DNA of 37,775 nt from Gammaproteobacteria bacterium (GCA_017577365.1 PKRJ01000034.1:1-37775), one strand, 5' to 3'; numbered from the stretch's first letter, positions 25,603-34,020 are shown. Program-made: numbers and translations. The notes: generated from the sequence alone by a model not told the origin.

Positions 25603-26082
25603 TTATCGAACCTCGGCCAACAGCTGATCCAGCCGCTCCGGCGTCACGCGTCCGTGCACGTCCTCGTCGAGCATCACGGCCGGCGAGCACGCGCAATTGC
25701 CGAGGCAATACACCGGCTCGAGCGTGAGGCGCCCATCGGACGTGGTCTCGTGGAAATCGACCTTCAGCGTCTCTTTCACGTGGCGCTCGAGCTCGCGCGC
25801 GCCCATCGACTGACACGCTTCGGCGCGGCAAAGGTAGAGCGTGTGCTTGCCCGGCGGACGCGTGCGGAAGAAGTGGTAGAACGTCACGACGCCGTGCACC
25901 TCGGCACGGGAGAGATTCAGCACGTTCGCGACGATCGGCACGGCCGATTCGGGCACGTAGCCGAGCTCATCCTGGATCGCGTGCAGAATGGGCAGCAATG
26001 CGCCGGGACGGCCGGCATTCGCCTCGGCCAGGGCCCGGATCGTCGCCTCGATCGTTGCGGATCGCGGTTCCACCTTCGCCAT
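25603..26082 (-). CDS. fdsG: NAD-dependent formate dehydrogenase gamma subunit ([2Fe-2S], NuoE-like)
   Basis: A 159-residue subunit of the soluble formate dehydrogenase, like NuoE of complex I. A helical N-terminal part (LLPILHAIQDELGYVPE) is followed by a thioredoxin-fold domain with the [2Fe-2S] ligands Cys85, Cys90, Cys126 and Cys130 (CRAEAC and CLGNC). GAGG lies just before ATG 26082. It is the first recognised subunit gene, 69 bases after the DUF7009 gene. Confidence 0.95.
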   Translation of the reverse strand: MAKVEPRSATIEATIRALAEANAGRPGALLPILHAIQDELGYVPESAVPIVANVLNLSRAEVHGVVTFYHFFRTRPPGKHTLYLCRAEACQSMGARELERHVKETLKVDFHETTSDGRLTLEPVYCLGNCACSPAVMLDEDVHGRVTPERLDQLLAEVR

Positions 26083-26151
26083 TACCTCGGTCGTTGCTCG
26101 ATCGCTTCCCCCATGGTACCACCGAGGTCTCGGGCGAGCCTGGAAGTCAGG

Positions 26152-26526
26152 CTAACAGGTTCCCTGCGCGGGATTCGGGAACAAGTCCGACTGATCCTCT
26201 CCTTCGCGCGGCGTCAGGCACTCGAAATCCTTCTCGACGAGGATCTTGAGCGTCTCTCCGTCGCCGATCGGCTGCTCGCCCCGAATCGAGACCTCGTCCG
26301 GCCGGGTCCAGCGCTCGACGGCCGCCTTCGGCAGCGTCACCGTGAGCACGCCGTCCTCGAGCTCCGCGGAAATTCGCCCGTCGGCGGCGACGCGCACCCG
26401 GTAGACGAGCCCTACGTCCGGCGCGAAGCGGACCGCATCCTCGGCAAGCCCTTCCTCGGCGATCCGCTTGAGCTCGCTCTGCGAGACACGAATCCGCACG
26501 GAATTACCGCGAATTCGAAGCTTCAT
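26152..26526 (-). CDS. DUF7009 family protein, first gene of the formate dehydrogenase operon
   Basis: A 124-residue protein with the pattern I associate with DUF7009: MKLRIRGNSVRIRVSQSEL at the start, a beta-rich middle (YRVRV, ISAELEDGVLTVTLP), and a closing KDFECLTP...DLFPNP. A single Cys sits in the FECL motif and a second is the last residue. No function is established that I know of. Its place at the head of the fds operon, same strand and 69 bases before fdsG, suggests a link to formate dehydrogenase assembly or regulation, but that is inference. AGGGA lies about 5 bases before ATG 26526. Confidence 0.7.
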   Translation of the reverse strand: MKLRIRGNSVRIRVSQSELKRIAEEGLAEDAVRFAPDVGLVYRVRVAADGRISAELEDGVLTVTLPKAAVERWTRPDEVSIRGEQPIGDGETLKILVEKDFECLTPREGEDQSDLFPNPAQGTC

Positions 26527-26553
26527 GACATCCCTGCAAAAGTACTCGTCGTT

Positions 26554-26559
26554 ATTCTA
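26554..26559 (-). promoter_or_regulatory. Candidate -10 box for the formate dehydrogenase operon
   Basis: On the minus strand TAGAAT (5 of 6 consensus positions) lies 27 bases before the DUF7009 ATG. I see no good -35 hexamer at the usual distance and no sigma54 motif. Confidence 0.3.
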
Positions 26560-26608
26560 GCCCACCGGCCCCGTGAAAAGCCGGAAAGTCAGGTTTTCGA
26601 TCTAACTA

Positions 26609-26676
26609 GGTGATTCTAAAGCGGCTGCCCTATAATCGGCCGCGTGGGACCACTTTAGCCGCATTTGAGAATCACC
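26609..26676. promoter_or_regulatory. Inverted repeat around a TATAAT box before the HMG-CoA synthase gene
   Basis: The left arm GGTGATTCTAAAGCGGC (26609-26625) and right arm GCCGCATTTGAGAATCACC (26658-26676) are inverted copies differing only by two single-base insertions. The 32-base centre holds a perfect TATAAT at 26631-26636, striking in such GC-rich DNA. No recognisable -35 lies upstream, so an activator-dependent promoter with an operator, or an mRNA leader hairpin, are both possible. The region 26527-26715 is shared with the divergent formate dehydrogenase operon. Confidence 0.45.
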
Positions 26677-26715
26677 TTCATCGCTCGCCGCGGCTTCGAG
26701 CATCGGGGTAATTTG

Positions 26716-28179
26716 ATGAAAATCCAAGTCGGGATCAGTGGTTTTGCGGTCTACGTGCCGCCTTATCGGGTCGATCTGGAGGAGTGGTGCCGCTGGACGG
26801 GCTCCTCGTGGGACAAGACCCGCGCGGTCGTCGGCCGCAGCTTCAGGATGCGCGGTCCCGAGCAAAGCGTTTACACGATGGCCGCGACGGCCGTGATGCG
26901 CCTGATCGACCAGTACGACATCGATCCCGAGCGCATCGGCTTTCTCGGCCTCGGAACCGAATCGAGCACGGACAACTCCGCGGGCGCGGTGATCGTCAAG
27001 GGAATGCTCGACGACGGCCTGCGCCAGACCGGCCGGCCGCCCGTGAACCGTTATTGTGAAGTTCCCGAGGTCAAGCACGCGTGCCTCGGCGGCGTCTACG
27101 CGCTGAAGCACGCCCTTCGCTACCTCGCGCTCGAGAGCAAGGACCGCTGCGCGATCGTCGTCAGCGCCGATATCGCCGAGTACGCGCGGGGAAGCTCCGG
27201 GGAGCCGACGCAGGGCGCCGGCGCGGTCGCGATGCTGCTCGAGCGCAATCCGAGAATTTTCGAGGTCGACCTCGCGCATATCGGCAGCGCGTCGTCGTAT
27301 CGCGCGGTCGATTTCCGTAAGCCGGTGCTGCGCAACATCATCCGCGGCAAGCTGAACTGCCACTTCCAGGACCTGCCGGTTTTCAACGGCAAGTACTCGA
27401 TCACGTGCTATATCGACGAGACGCTGCACGCGCTGAACGACATGATGCGGCGCCTGGAGTGCGAGCCGGCCCGCTACTACCGCGAGCTCGACGCCGTGTT
27501 CATGCACCGGCCGTATCACCGCATGCCGGAGACGTCGTTCGCGATGAGCTATCTCTTCGGGCTCGCGAGCGACGGCGCCGAAGGGCACGCCGAGCTCGAG
27601 CGCTACTGCGAGCGCGCCGGAATGCGCCTCGAGGACGTGCTCGCCGAGATGCGCTCGCAGCCCGACATCCTCGATCTCGTCCGCCGCGGCGATATCGACG
27701 CGGATGCCTATCCGCTCAGCATCCAGCTTTCGCGCGAGTTCCGCGGCAGCGCCGAGTTCGGCGAGCTCGTCTCCGCGAAGATGTCGCTCGGCTCGGAGAT
27801 CATGAAGGATATCGGCAACGTCTACTGCGCCGCGCTGCCGGCGTGGATGGCCGCCGGCATGGAGGACGCGTACTTCCGGGGCTTCGAGTTCGAGACCGGC
27901 AAGGTGCTCGCGGTCGGCTACGGCAGCGGCGACGCGGCGGAAGCGATCCCGATGCGCGTCGTCGACGGCTGGCAGGAGGCCGCAGCGAAGATCGGCTTCG
28001 AGGCCGCGCTCGAGCCGTATCAGAACCTGACGCGCGCGCAGTACGAGAGCCTGCACGATACCGGCACCGCCGAAGGCCTCGAGGCGCCGGGCGCGGGCTT
28101 CGTGATCCAGTCGATCGGCACGAGCTCGAACCCGAAGTTCAGCGACGAAGGGATCGAGTACTACCGCTACGTGCAGTAG
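26716..28179 (+). CDS. mvaS: Hydroxymethylglutaryl-CoA synthase
   Basis: A 487-residue thiolase-fold enzyme that condenses acetyl-CoA with acetoacetyl-CoA to HMG-CoA, the entry to the mevalonate pathway. The catalytic residues are in place: Glu82 in GTESSTDN, nucleophile Cys123 in VKHACLGGVYAL, and His264 in MHRPYHRMPETSF. The late GNVYCAALPAWMAA is also typical. It is clearly longer than the roughly 390-residue enzymes of Gram-positive cocci. ATG 26716 is chosen over an upstream TTG (26665) because MKIQVGISGFAVYVP matches the family N-terminus. It is the only mevalonate gene on the plus strand and converges on hpnM with a 40-base gap. Confidence 0.93.
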   Translation: MKIQVGISGFAVYVPPYRVDLEEWCRWTGSSWDKTRAVVGRSFRMRGPEQSVYTMAATAVMRLIDQYDIDPERIGFLGLGTESSTDNSAGAVIVKGMLDDGLRQTGRPPVNRYCEVPEVKHACLGGVYALKHALRYLALESKDRCAIVVSADIAEYARGSSGEPTQGAGAVAMLLERNPRIFEVDLAHIGSASSYRAVDFRKPVLRNIIRGKLNCHFQDLPVFNGKYSITCYIDETLHALNDMMRRLECEPARYYRELDAVFMHRPYHRMPETSFAMSYLFGLASDGAEGHAELERYCERAGMRLEDVLAEMRSQPDILDLVRRGDIDADAYPLSIQLSREFRGSAEFGELVSAKMSLGSEIMKDIGNVYCAALPAWMAAGMEDAYFRGFEFETGKVLAVGYGSGDAAEAIPMRVVDGWQEAAAKIGFEAALEPYQNLTRAQYESLHDTGTAEGLEAPGAGFVIQSIGTSSNPKFSDEGIEYYRYVQ

Positions 28180-28219
28180 CGATTCCGAAGCCGAAGGATC
28201 GGCCGAGCAGCGTTCGCCG

Positions 28220-28879
28220 TTACGCGCCGTCGAGCTGCTCGGCCGCCTGCCGCTCCAGCTCCGCGATCACGTCGTCGATCGAGCCGGCGTCGAGAATGCG
28301 CCGGTACTCGGCGCGCTTCAGCGCGAGGTCGCTGACGTTGTCGGCGAGAATGTTCACGATCTTCCAGCCGGCATCGGTCTCGTGCAGCACGTACTCGAAC
28401 GGGATCGTCCTGCCTTCGCGCGTCCGCAGCGTCGCGCCGACCTGCACGCGGCCGCCGGGCAAGGGCTCCGCTCCGTCGAGCGAGAACATGCCCGGCCCGA
28501 GCTGACCGAATCGGCTCGCGTAAGTCGCGACGCTCAATCGGACGAACGCGTCGACGAATCGCTCGCGCTCGTCGTCGCCGAGATCCCGCCACTCGCGCCG
28601 GAGCGTGACCTCCGCGATGTAGGGCAAGTCGTGCGTCTCCGTCACGACCGGCAGCAGCGCGTCGTAGCGCACGGCGACCGGCTCGTCGCCGTGCTCGGCG
28701 GCGACGCGCACGAGAGCCTCGTGAAAGCGCTCGACCGTTCGCTCCGCGCTCGAGAGCTGCTCGGCTCCGACCTCCGATTCCGGGGCTTCACTCGACGGAC
28801 GCTCGTCCTGCGCGAGCGCCGCCGCGCCGACGGCGAGGAGCGCGGCGAGCCAAGCCGAGAAGAGATACCTTGCGATCAT
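28220..28879 (-). CDS. hpnM: Hopanoid-associated MlaC/Ttg2D-type periplasmic protein HpnM
   Basis: A 219-residue periplasmic protein. A signal peptide (about 1-23, ending ALA-QD) is followed by an MlaC/Ttg2 fold with VRYDALLPVVTETHDLPYIAEVTL, FVRLSVATYASRFG and WKIVNILADNVSDLALKRAEYRRIL. MlaC-type proteins shuttle lipids between the membranes; the HpnM branch occurs in hopanoid clusters. The neighbouring hpnH, hpnA and hpnN genes support this branch over ordinary mlaC, since no mlaDEF genes are near. It is the last gene of the minus-strand run, 97 bases after hpnH. Confidence 0.85.
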   Translation of the reverse strand: MIARYLFSAWLAALLAVGAAALAQDERPSSEAPESEVGAEQLSSAERTVERFHEALVRVAAEHGDEPVAVRYDALLPVVTETHDLPYIAEVTLRREWRDLGDDERERFVDAFVRLSVATYASRFGQLGPGMFSLDGAEPLPGGRVQVGATLRTREGRTIPFEYVLHETDAGWKIVNILADNVSDLALKRAEYRRILDAGSIDDVIAELERQAAEQLDGA

Positions 28880-28976
28880 GCGAACAGGATAGCCGATGCT
28901 CGCTGAGCGTCCGCTGAACGCGTTGCGGCCGGCTCGAGCACGGCCGAGACGCGCCGCACGTCGTCGATCGGCGAGG

Positions 28977-30095
28977 TCAGTCGCCCTTCGTGCGCCGCCC
29001 GATCTGATCGACCGGAATCGCGACGCCGGGCACCTGCCCGCCGTGCAGCACCGGCAGCTCCGGCGCCATCTCGCCGTCGACGCGCGGTCCGAACAGGAAG
29101 ACTGCCAACGCCTTCAACGGGTTCGCGAACGTGTCCTCGACCGCCGTGCCCTCGTAGCCGCAATGCGCCATGCAGTTGTCGCACTTCGGATTGCGGCCCG
29201 TGCCGTACTTCTCCCAGTCCGTCGTCTCCATCAGCTCCTTGAACGACGACGCGTACCCTTCGTCGACGAGGAGATAGCAGGGCTTCTGCCAGCCGAAGAT
29301 GTTGTACGTGGGATTCGCCCACGGCGTGCACTGATAGCTCTGATTCCCGGCGAGGAAATCGAGGAACAGGCTCGACTGATTGAAGCGCCACTTGCTCGAG
29401 CGGGCCCGTCCGCGCTTGAAGATCTCGCGGAAGAGCTGCTTCGACTGCCGTCGCCCGAGGAACACGTCCTGGCGCGGCGCATGATCGTAGCTGTAGCCCG
29501 GCGAGACCATCACGCCTTCGACGCCGAGGCTCATCACGTAGTCGAAGAAATCGGCGACGTCGTCCGGATCCTCGCCCGCGTACAGCGTGCAGTTCACCGT
29601 CACGCGGAAGCCGCGCTCGCGCGCGAGCTTGATCGCGCTGACCGCCTTGTCGAACGTGCCTTCCCGGCACACCGACGCGTCGTGGCGCTCGCGGTTGCCG
29701 TCGAGATGGATCGACCAGGTGAAATACGGCGAAGGCTCGTATTCGTCGATCTTCTTCTCGAGCAGCAGCGCGTTCGTGCAGAGATAGACGAACTTCTTGC
29801 GCGCGATGATGCCGCGTACGATCTCGGGCATCTCCTTGTGAATCAGCGGCTCGCCGCCCGGGATCGAGACGACCGGTGCGCCGCACTCGTCGACGGCGCG
29901 CAGCGCGTCCTCGACGCTCATGCGCTTTCTCAGGATCTCGTCCGGATAGTCGATCTTTCCGCAGCCGGCACAAGCCAGATTGCACTGGAACAGCGGCTCA
30001 AGCATCAGCACGAGCGGATACCGTTTGTTGCCCTTGAGCTTCTGCTCGATGATGTAGCGCGCTATCCGATACTTCTGTATGAGCGGAATGCCCAT
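28977..30095 (-). CDS. hpnH: Adenosyl-hopene transferase HpnH (radical SAM)
   Basis: A 372-residue radical SAM enzyme that joins a 5'-deoxyadenosyl group to diploptene to give adenosylhopane, the first step to extended (C35) hopanoids. The cluster motif CNLACAGC has Cys38, Cys42 and Cys45. SIPGGEPL is the SAM-binding GGE motif. The C-terminal part keeps the family's cysteines (QCTPW, KPCYLL, KCDNCMAHCGYEG). The start has a strong AAGGAG five bases upstream at ATG 30095. It shows that this organism makes side-chain-extended hopanoids, provided a cyclase gene exists elsewhere. Confidence 0.95.
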   Translation of the reverse strand: MGIPLIQKYRIARYIIEQKLKGNKRYPLVLMLEPLFQCNLACAGCGKIDYPDEILRKRMSVEDALRAVDECGAPVVSIPGGEPLIHKEMPEIVRGIIARKKFVYLCTNALLLEKKIDEYEPSPYFTWSIHLDGNRERHDASVCREGTFDKAVSAIKLARERGFRVTVNCTLYAGEDPDDVADFFDYVMSLGVEGVMVSPGYSYDHAPRQDVFLGRRQSKQLFREIFKRGRARSSKWRFNQSSLFLDFLAGNQSYQCTPWANPTYNIFGWQKPCYLLVDEGYASSFKELMETTDWEKYGTGRNPKCDNCMAHCGYEGTAVEDTFANPLKALAVFLFGPRVDGEMAPELPVLHGGQVPGVAIPVDQIGRRTKGD

Positions 30096-30104
30096 GGGTT
30101 CTCC

Positions 30105-30161
30105 TTAATCTCGTGCCCGTCCGGTGTCCGGCGGCGGGCCTCCTCCGTCGTCCTCGCTCAT
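30105..30161 (-). CDS. Possible 18-codon leader ORF before hpnH
   Basis: ATG 30161 opens a short frame, MSEDDGGGPPPDTGRARD, ending in TAA at 30105-30107. The stop overlaps the AAGGAG ribosome site of hpnH (TAAGGAG), an arrangement typical of translational coupling. It has no strong ribosome site of its own and starts 19 bases after the idi stop. It fills most of the 85-base idi-hpnH gap. It could be chance. Confidence 0.25.
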   Translation of the reverse strand: MSEDDGGGPPPDTGRARD

Positions 30162-30180
30162 CCGACGATCGCCGCCCGCG

Positions 30181-30756
30181 TCATCCGTCCGTGCCGGTGC
30201 GCGCGAGCAGCGAGTCGAGGAAATTGCGCCGGATATGCGCCCACTCCATCTTGAACCACGGCGTGAACCGCTCGGGCGCCTCGGCGAGCTCGCGCTCGAG
30301 CGCGTCGACGCCGATCCAGCGCCAATCCGCGATCTCGCTGACGTTGACGTCGACCGGTCCGTCATAGCGCCCGTGGTAGACCCAGCAATACTCGTGCTCC
30401 GCGCCGATCGAGCCGTACTGCGCGTGATACTTGAACTTGTACAGAAACTCGAGCGGACACGTGAACCCGAGCTCCTGCTCGAGCCGCCGGATCACGGCCT
30501 GCTCCATCGATTCGCCGTAGCGCGGATGCGAGCAGCACGTGTTCGACCAGTAGTTCGGCCAGAGCGGCTTCGTCGCGGCGCGCTTCTGCAGCAGCAGCTC
30601 GTCGTTGCCGTTGAACACGAAGATCGAGAACGCGCGATGCAGCACGCCGTTGCCGACGTGACATTCGGCCTTCGACTTGCTGCCGATTTCCCTATCGAGC
30701 TCGTCGACGAGGATCAGCGCCTCCCCGTCGTGAGATACGATTTCGTCACGAGCCAT
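30181..30756 (-). CDS. idi: Isopentenyl-diphosphate delta-isomerase, type 1
   Basis: A 191-residue Nudix-fold enzyme that interconverts IPP and DMAPP. The catalytic cysteine lies in WSNTCCSHP (Cys75 by alignment with E. coli Idi) and the catalytic Glu in EHEYCWVY. LLLQKRAATKPLWPNYW and RRLEQELGF complete the Nudix core. It is the metal-dependent type 1, not the flavin-dependent type 2 often seen with bacterial mevalonate genes. ATG 30756 overlaps the end of the reductase-kinase gene by 11 bases and has GGGAG upstream within that gene. Confidence 0.96.
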   Translation of the reverse strand: MARDEIVSHDGEALILVDELDREIGSKSKAECHVGNGVLHRAFSIFVFNGNDELLLQKRAATKPLWPNYWSNTCCSHPRYGESMEQAVIRRLEQELGFTCPLEFLYKFKYHAQYGSIGAEHEYCWVYHGRYDGPVDVNVSEIADWRWIGVDALERELAEAPERFTPWFKMEWAHIRRNFLDSLLARTGTDG

Positions 30757-33028
30757 CCGTTTGAGCTCCCAGATTCACGGCCACGGCCTGATAACCCGCC
30801 GATTTCATCGCGGCGACCACCGGCTCGGTATCGCGCTGCGACGCGCAGATCGCGATGATCGAGCCGCCGCCTCCGCCGCCGGTCAGCTTCGCGCCGAGCG
30901 CGCCGTTCTCGCGCGCGATCGTCACGAGCTCCTCGAGCTCGGGCGTCGACACCTGCAGCGCGTTCAGCATGCCGTGGCAGATGTTCATCAGCTCGCCGAG
31001 CAACGACAGGTCATTGTCGGCAATCGCCTGCACGCCGCGCAATGTCAGCGCGTCGATCTGATCGAAAATTCGCTCGTAGAGGCGTCGATCCTGCTCCCAA
31101 GCCTCGCGCACGCGCCCGACCGTCTTCGCGGTCAGCCCCTCGTAGCCGCTCATGCCGATCACGGCCGGGATCGGCTCGACGATCGCGAGCGGCTCGACGA
31201 GCGGCGGATCGCCGGCGCGGAACACGATCGCACGGTTGTACGTCGCGACCGTGTTGTCGATGCCGCTCGGGCTGCCGTGCGCGACCTTCTCGGACTCGAA
31301 CGCGAGGCGATTCACCTCGTCGTCCGAAAGCCCTAGCTTGAAGTGCTTGTCGAGCGCCCGGACGATCGCGACCGCCATCGCGGCCGACCCGCCGAGGCCC
31401 ATGCCGCGCGGCACCTCCGGAAAGACCTCGATGCGCATGCCGCGGTTCGACAGGCCGAGCTTGTCGAGGATCACGCCGGCCGATCGCTCGAACGAGCGGC
31501 GCTCCGCGGGATTCTTCGCGAGCTGATACTCGACGCCCCACCGCGGGATCATGATGTGGATCCCTTCGTCGCAGTCCTCCACGAGCGCCTTGATCGCGAG
31601 CGGCACGGGTGCCGCGATCGCGTGGCGTCCGTACACGACCGCGTGCTCGCCGAGCAGCACGACCTTGCCGTAGCCGACGCCCATCGCCTCGGACTGCGCG
31701 CGCCTCGGCGCCCGGCCGGCCGAGGCGTTCTGCCGCTCGGCCTCGATCTCGGCGATGATCTCCTGCGCCTTCCACACCTTGATCACGCCGCTCTGGATGA
31801 CGCGGTCCAGCACCTCGTCGAAGATCTCCTTCGACGCGCCCGCGGCGGTCACGACGCTGCGCGCGTGCAGCGTCATGTGGCCCTTCTGGATGCCTTCGGT
31901 CGCGAGCGCGCGGATCGCGGCGAAATTCTGCGCGAGCCCCACGGCGGCCATGACCTCGGCGAGCTCGGTCGCGGACTTCACGCCGAGCAGACGCAGGTTC
32001 AGAGCGACCGTCGGATTCGATTCGAGCGGCGCGCCGACGATGCCGACCTTGATCGGCAGCTCGATACGGCCGCAGAGATAGCCTTCGTCGTCCGCCCGCC
32101 ATTCGGTCAGCGACGTGTAGCGGCCGCTGCGCGCCGCGTACGCATGCGCGCCGGCCTCGATCGCCCGCCAGTCGTTGCCCGTCGCGATCGCGAGCGGATC
32201 GATGCCGTTCATGATCCCCTTGTTGTGCGTCGCCGCCCGATACGGATCGATCGCGGCGAAATCCGCGGCAACGATGATGCCGTCGCGCGCCTGCTCGCCC
32301 GTGTAGCCGCGGCCGGCGAGCTTCTCGACCGGTATGCGGCACGTCGCGACCACGACCGAGCGGTCGGCGAGATTCGACAGAATGCGCAGGAACACGCGCC
32401 CGCCGGTGATCGATTCGACGAGCGGCGCGACCCCCTCGCACATGCCGTTCACGAGGTTCGCGCCCATCGCGTCGCGCGTGTCGACGAGCAGGTGAACGAC
32501 GAGCATCGGCTTGCCGCTCGTCGGCAGCGTGTGCTGGTAAAGCTCGATGTCCCGCGCACCGCCGCCGCGGGCCACCATATTCGGGTGGAAGCTATTGGCG
32601 AGGTTCAGAATCTCCTTCTTCCGCTCGAGCAGCCTCGAGCGCGCTTTCGCCATGTCCGGCACGTCGACGACCTGGATCTGCCCGATGAGGATCGGGTCGG
32701 ATGCCTTCGCCGTGAATCCGCCGCACGAGCCGACGAGCTTGCACGCGGAGGAAAGCGCCGCGACGACCGACGGCTCCTCGACGACCATCGGCACGATGTA
32801 CTGCTTGCCGTTGACGACGAGATTCATGCCGAGCCCGAGCGGCAAGCCCATGACGCCGACGACGTTCTCGATCATCTTGTCGGCGGCGGCGATGTCGAGC
32901 GTGTGGCGGCCGGTCGAGAGCGCGCGAAAATCGGCGGCGGACAGCAGGCCGCGCTCGTGCACGGCGCGCACCCGTTCCTCGATGCTGAGCTTGTAGAACT
33001 CGGGAATTCTGGATCGATCCGGGTTCAC
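30746..33028 (-). CDS. HMG-CoA reductase (class II) - mevalonate kinase fusion
   Basis: A 760-residue fusion of two successive mevalonate-pathway enzymes. Residues 1 to about 430 are a class II HMG-CoA reductase with all catalytic residues: Glu84/85 in VVEEPSVVAA, Lys270 in HNKGIMNG, Asp286 in NDWRAIEAG and His384 in KGHMTLHAR. Residues about 450-760 are a GHMP-type mevalonate kinase: GYGKVVLLGEHAVVYG from 452, ATP loop PRGMGLGGSAAM from 540, catalytic Asp591 in GSPSGIDNTV, and the late LTGGGGGGSIIAI. A charged linker of about 20 residues (430-449) joins them, with no stop or frameshift. It starts at GTG 33028 with GAGGAG upstream; the GTGA overlaps the previous stop. Mevalonate made by the first half is the substrate of the second. 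Confidence 0.95.
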   Translation of the reverse strand: MNPDRSRIPEFYKLSIEERVRAVHERGLLSAADFRALSTGRHTLDIAAADKMIENVVGVMGLPLGLGMNLVVNGKQYIVPMVVEEPSVVAALSSACKLVGSCGGFTAKASDPILIGQIQVVDVPDMAKARSRLLERKKEILNLANSFHPNMVARGGGARDIELYQHTLPTSGKPMLVVHLLVDTRDAMGANLVNGMCEGVAPLVESITGGRVFLRILSNLADRSVVVATCRIPVEKLAGRGYTGEQARDGIIVAADFAAIDPYRAATHNKGIMNGIDPLAIATGNDWRAIEAGAHAYAARSGRYTSLTEWRADDEGYLCGRIELPIKVGIVGAPLESNPTVALNLRLLGVKSATELAEVMAAVGLAQNFAAIRALATEGIQKGHMTLHARSVVTAAGASKEIFDEVLDRVIQSGVIKVWKAQEIIAEIEAERQNASAGRAPRRAQSEAMGVGYGKVVLLGEHAVVYGRHAIAAPVPLAIKALVEDCDEGIHIMIPRWGVEYQLAKNPAERRSFERSAGVILDKLGLSNRGMRIEVFPEVPRGMGLGGSAAMAVAIVRALDKHFKLGLSDDEVNRLAFESEKVAHGSPSGIDNTVATYNRAIVFRAGDPPLVEPLAIVEPIPAVIGMSGYEGLTAKTVGRVREAWEQDRRLYERIFDQIDALTLRGVQAIADNDLSLLGELMNICHGMLNALQVSTPELEELVTIARENGALGAKLTGGGGGGSIIAICASQRDTEPVVAAMKSAGYQAVAVNLGAQTDGS

Positions 33029-34020
33029 TGGGCTCGCTCCTCGATGATCAACCCGCAGCGGTCGAGACCGAGATCCACGACCGGAAAGCCCTGCTCCGCG
33101 GCAGCCGTCTTGAACGCCGCGAGGGCCTCGGAATCCGTTGCAAGCCCGAGGCCGAGGTCGCCGCCCCCGGCGCCGCTGACCTTATAAATGACGCCGAACC
33201 GCCGGGCGGTCTCGGCGAGCGCGCGATGCTCCGCGGTCACGATGTCGGCGCCGATCGCCCGTCCCAGCGCGTCGAGCTCGCGGCCGTATTGATCGATTGC
33301 GCGCAAGAAGTCCTCGCTTTCCCCCCGCTCGGCCGCCGCGCAGCCGAGCTGGGAAATTTGCCGAAGCGCCCGCTGCCGGGCCGCCGCCTCCTCCGGTTTC
33401 TCGGCCCGCCAACTGTAGTAACGAGCCAACAAGTCGGGCGTCGACGCGGACCGGCCGGCAAAAACTCCCGCGAATCCTACACCGTTCGGAAGTTGGACTG
33501 AACTGACATGGGGCACATCGGCGCCATCCAGCCGGTACACGATCGCACCGCCGGCGAGCGATGCCGCGATATCGAGTCCGCTGCCGCTGCCCCCTTGAAA
33601 ACGGCGATGGAGCGCGATCAGCGCCTCGCGAGACGGTCGCGGAGCTTGCGTCCACGCGGCCCACGCGCACGCGAAGGCGGTCAGCACGGCCGCGCTCGAG
33701 CCGAGGCCGAGCTTGCGAGCGCCCTGGAAAAACGCCGTCGAGTCGAGCGTCGCGTGCCACGGCTCACGGTCCCGGGGACGCTCGCCGACGACCAGGTCGA
33801 CGAGCGCGACGCCCGTTTCGCGCCCCGGCGAGGCCTCGAAGACGCGAACCTCCGACGCACGCGTCTCGACGACGTTCACGGGCTTGCCGCTCGGCGCGAT
33901 CGTGACCGTCGCACGGCGGTCGACGGCGACGACGAGCGCGGGCGCGCCGTGGAGCACCGCGTACTCGCCGAGCACGACGGCCTTGCCCGGCGCGCGGGCC
34001 GTGACGACGCGCGCGGTCAT
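33025..34020 (-). CDS. Phosphomevalonate kinase (GHMP family)
   Basis: A 331-residue kinase that converts 5-phosphomevalonate to the diphosphate. The GHMP pattern is clear: APGKAVVLGEYAVLHGAPALV at the start, the ATP loop KLGLGSSAAVLTAF near 103-116, and SGAGGGDLGLGL near the C-terminus. FQGGSGSGLDIAASLAGGAIVYR resembles phosphomevalonate rather than mevalonate kinases. The pathway slot also fits, since mevalonate kinase is already in the fused gene next door. ATG 34020 overlaps the mvaD stop as ATGA. Confidence 0.88.
   Translation of the reverse strand: MTARVVTARAPGKAVVLGEYAVLHGAPALVVAVDRRATVTIAPSGKPVNVVETRASEVRVFEASPGRETGVALVDLVVGERPRDREPWHATLDSTAFFQGARKLGLGSSAAVLTAFACAWAAWTQAPRPSREALIALHRRFQGGSGSGLDIAASLAGGAIVYRLDGADVPHVSSVQLPNGVGFAGVFAGRSASTPDLLARYYSWRAEKPEEAAARQRALRQISQLGCAAAERGESEDFLRAIDQYGRELDALGRAIGADIVTAEHRALAETARRFGVIYKVSGAGGGDLGLGLATDSEALAAFKTAAAEQGFPVVDLGLDRCGLIIEERAQ

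Noticed and set aside
31343..33187. A 614-codon plus-strand frame opposite the reductase-kinase fusion
   Set aside because: It is a shadow of a real gene, Arg/His/Asp-rich with no recognisable motif.
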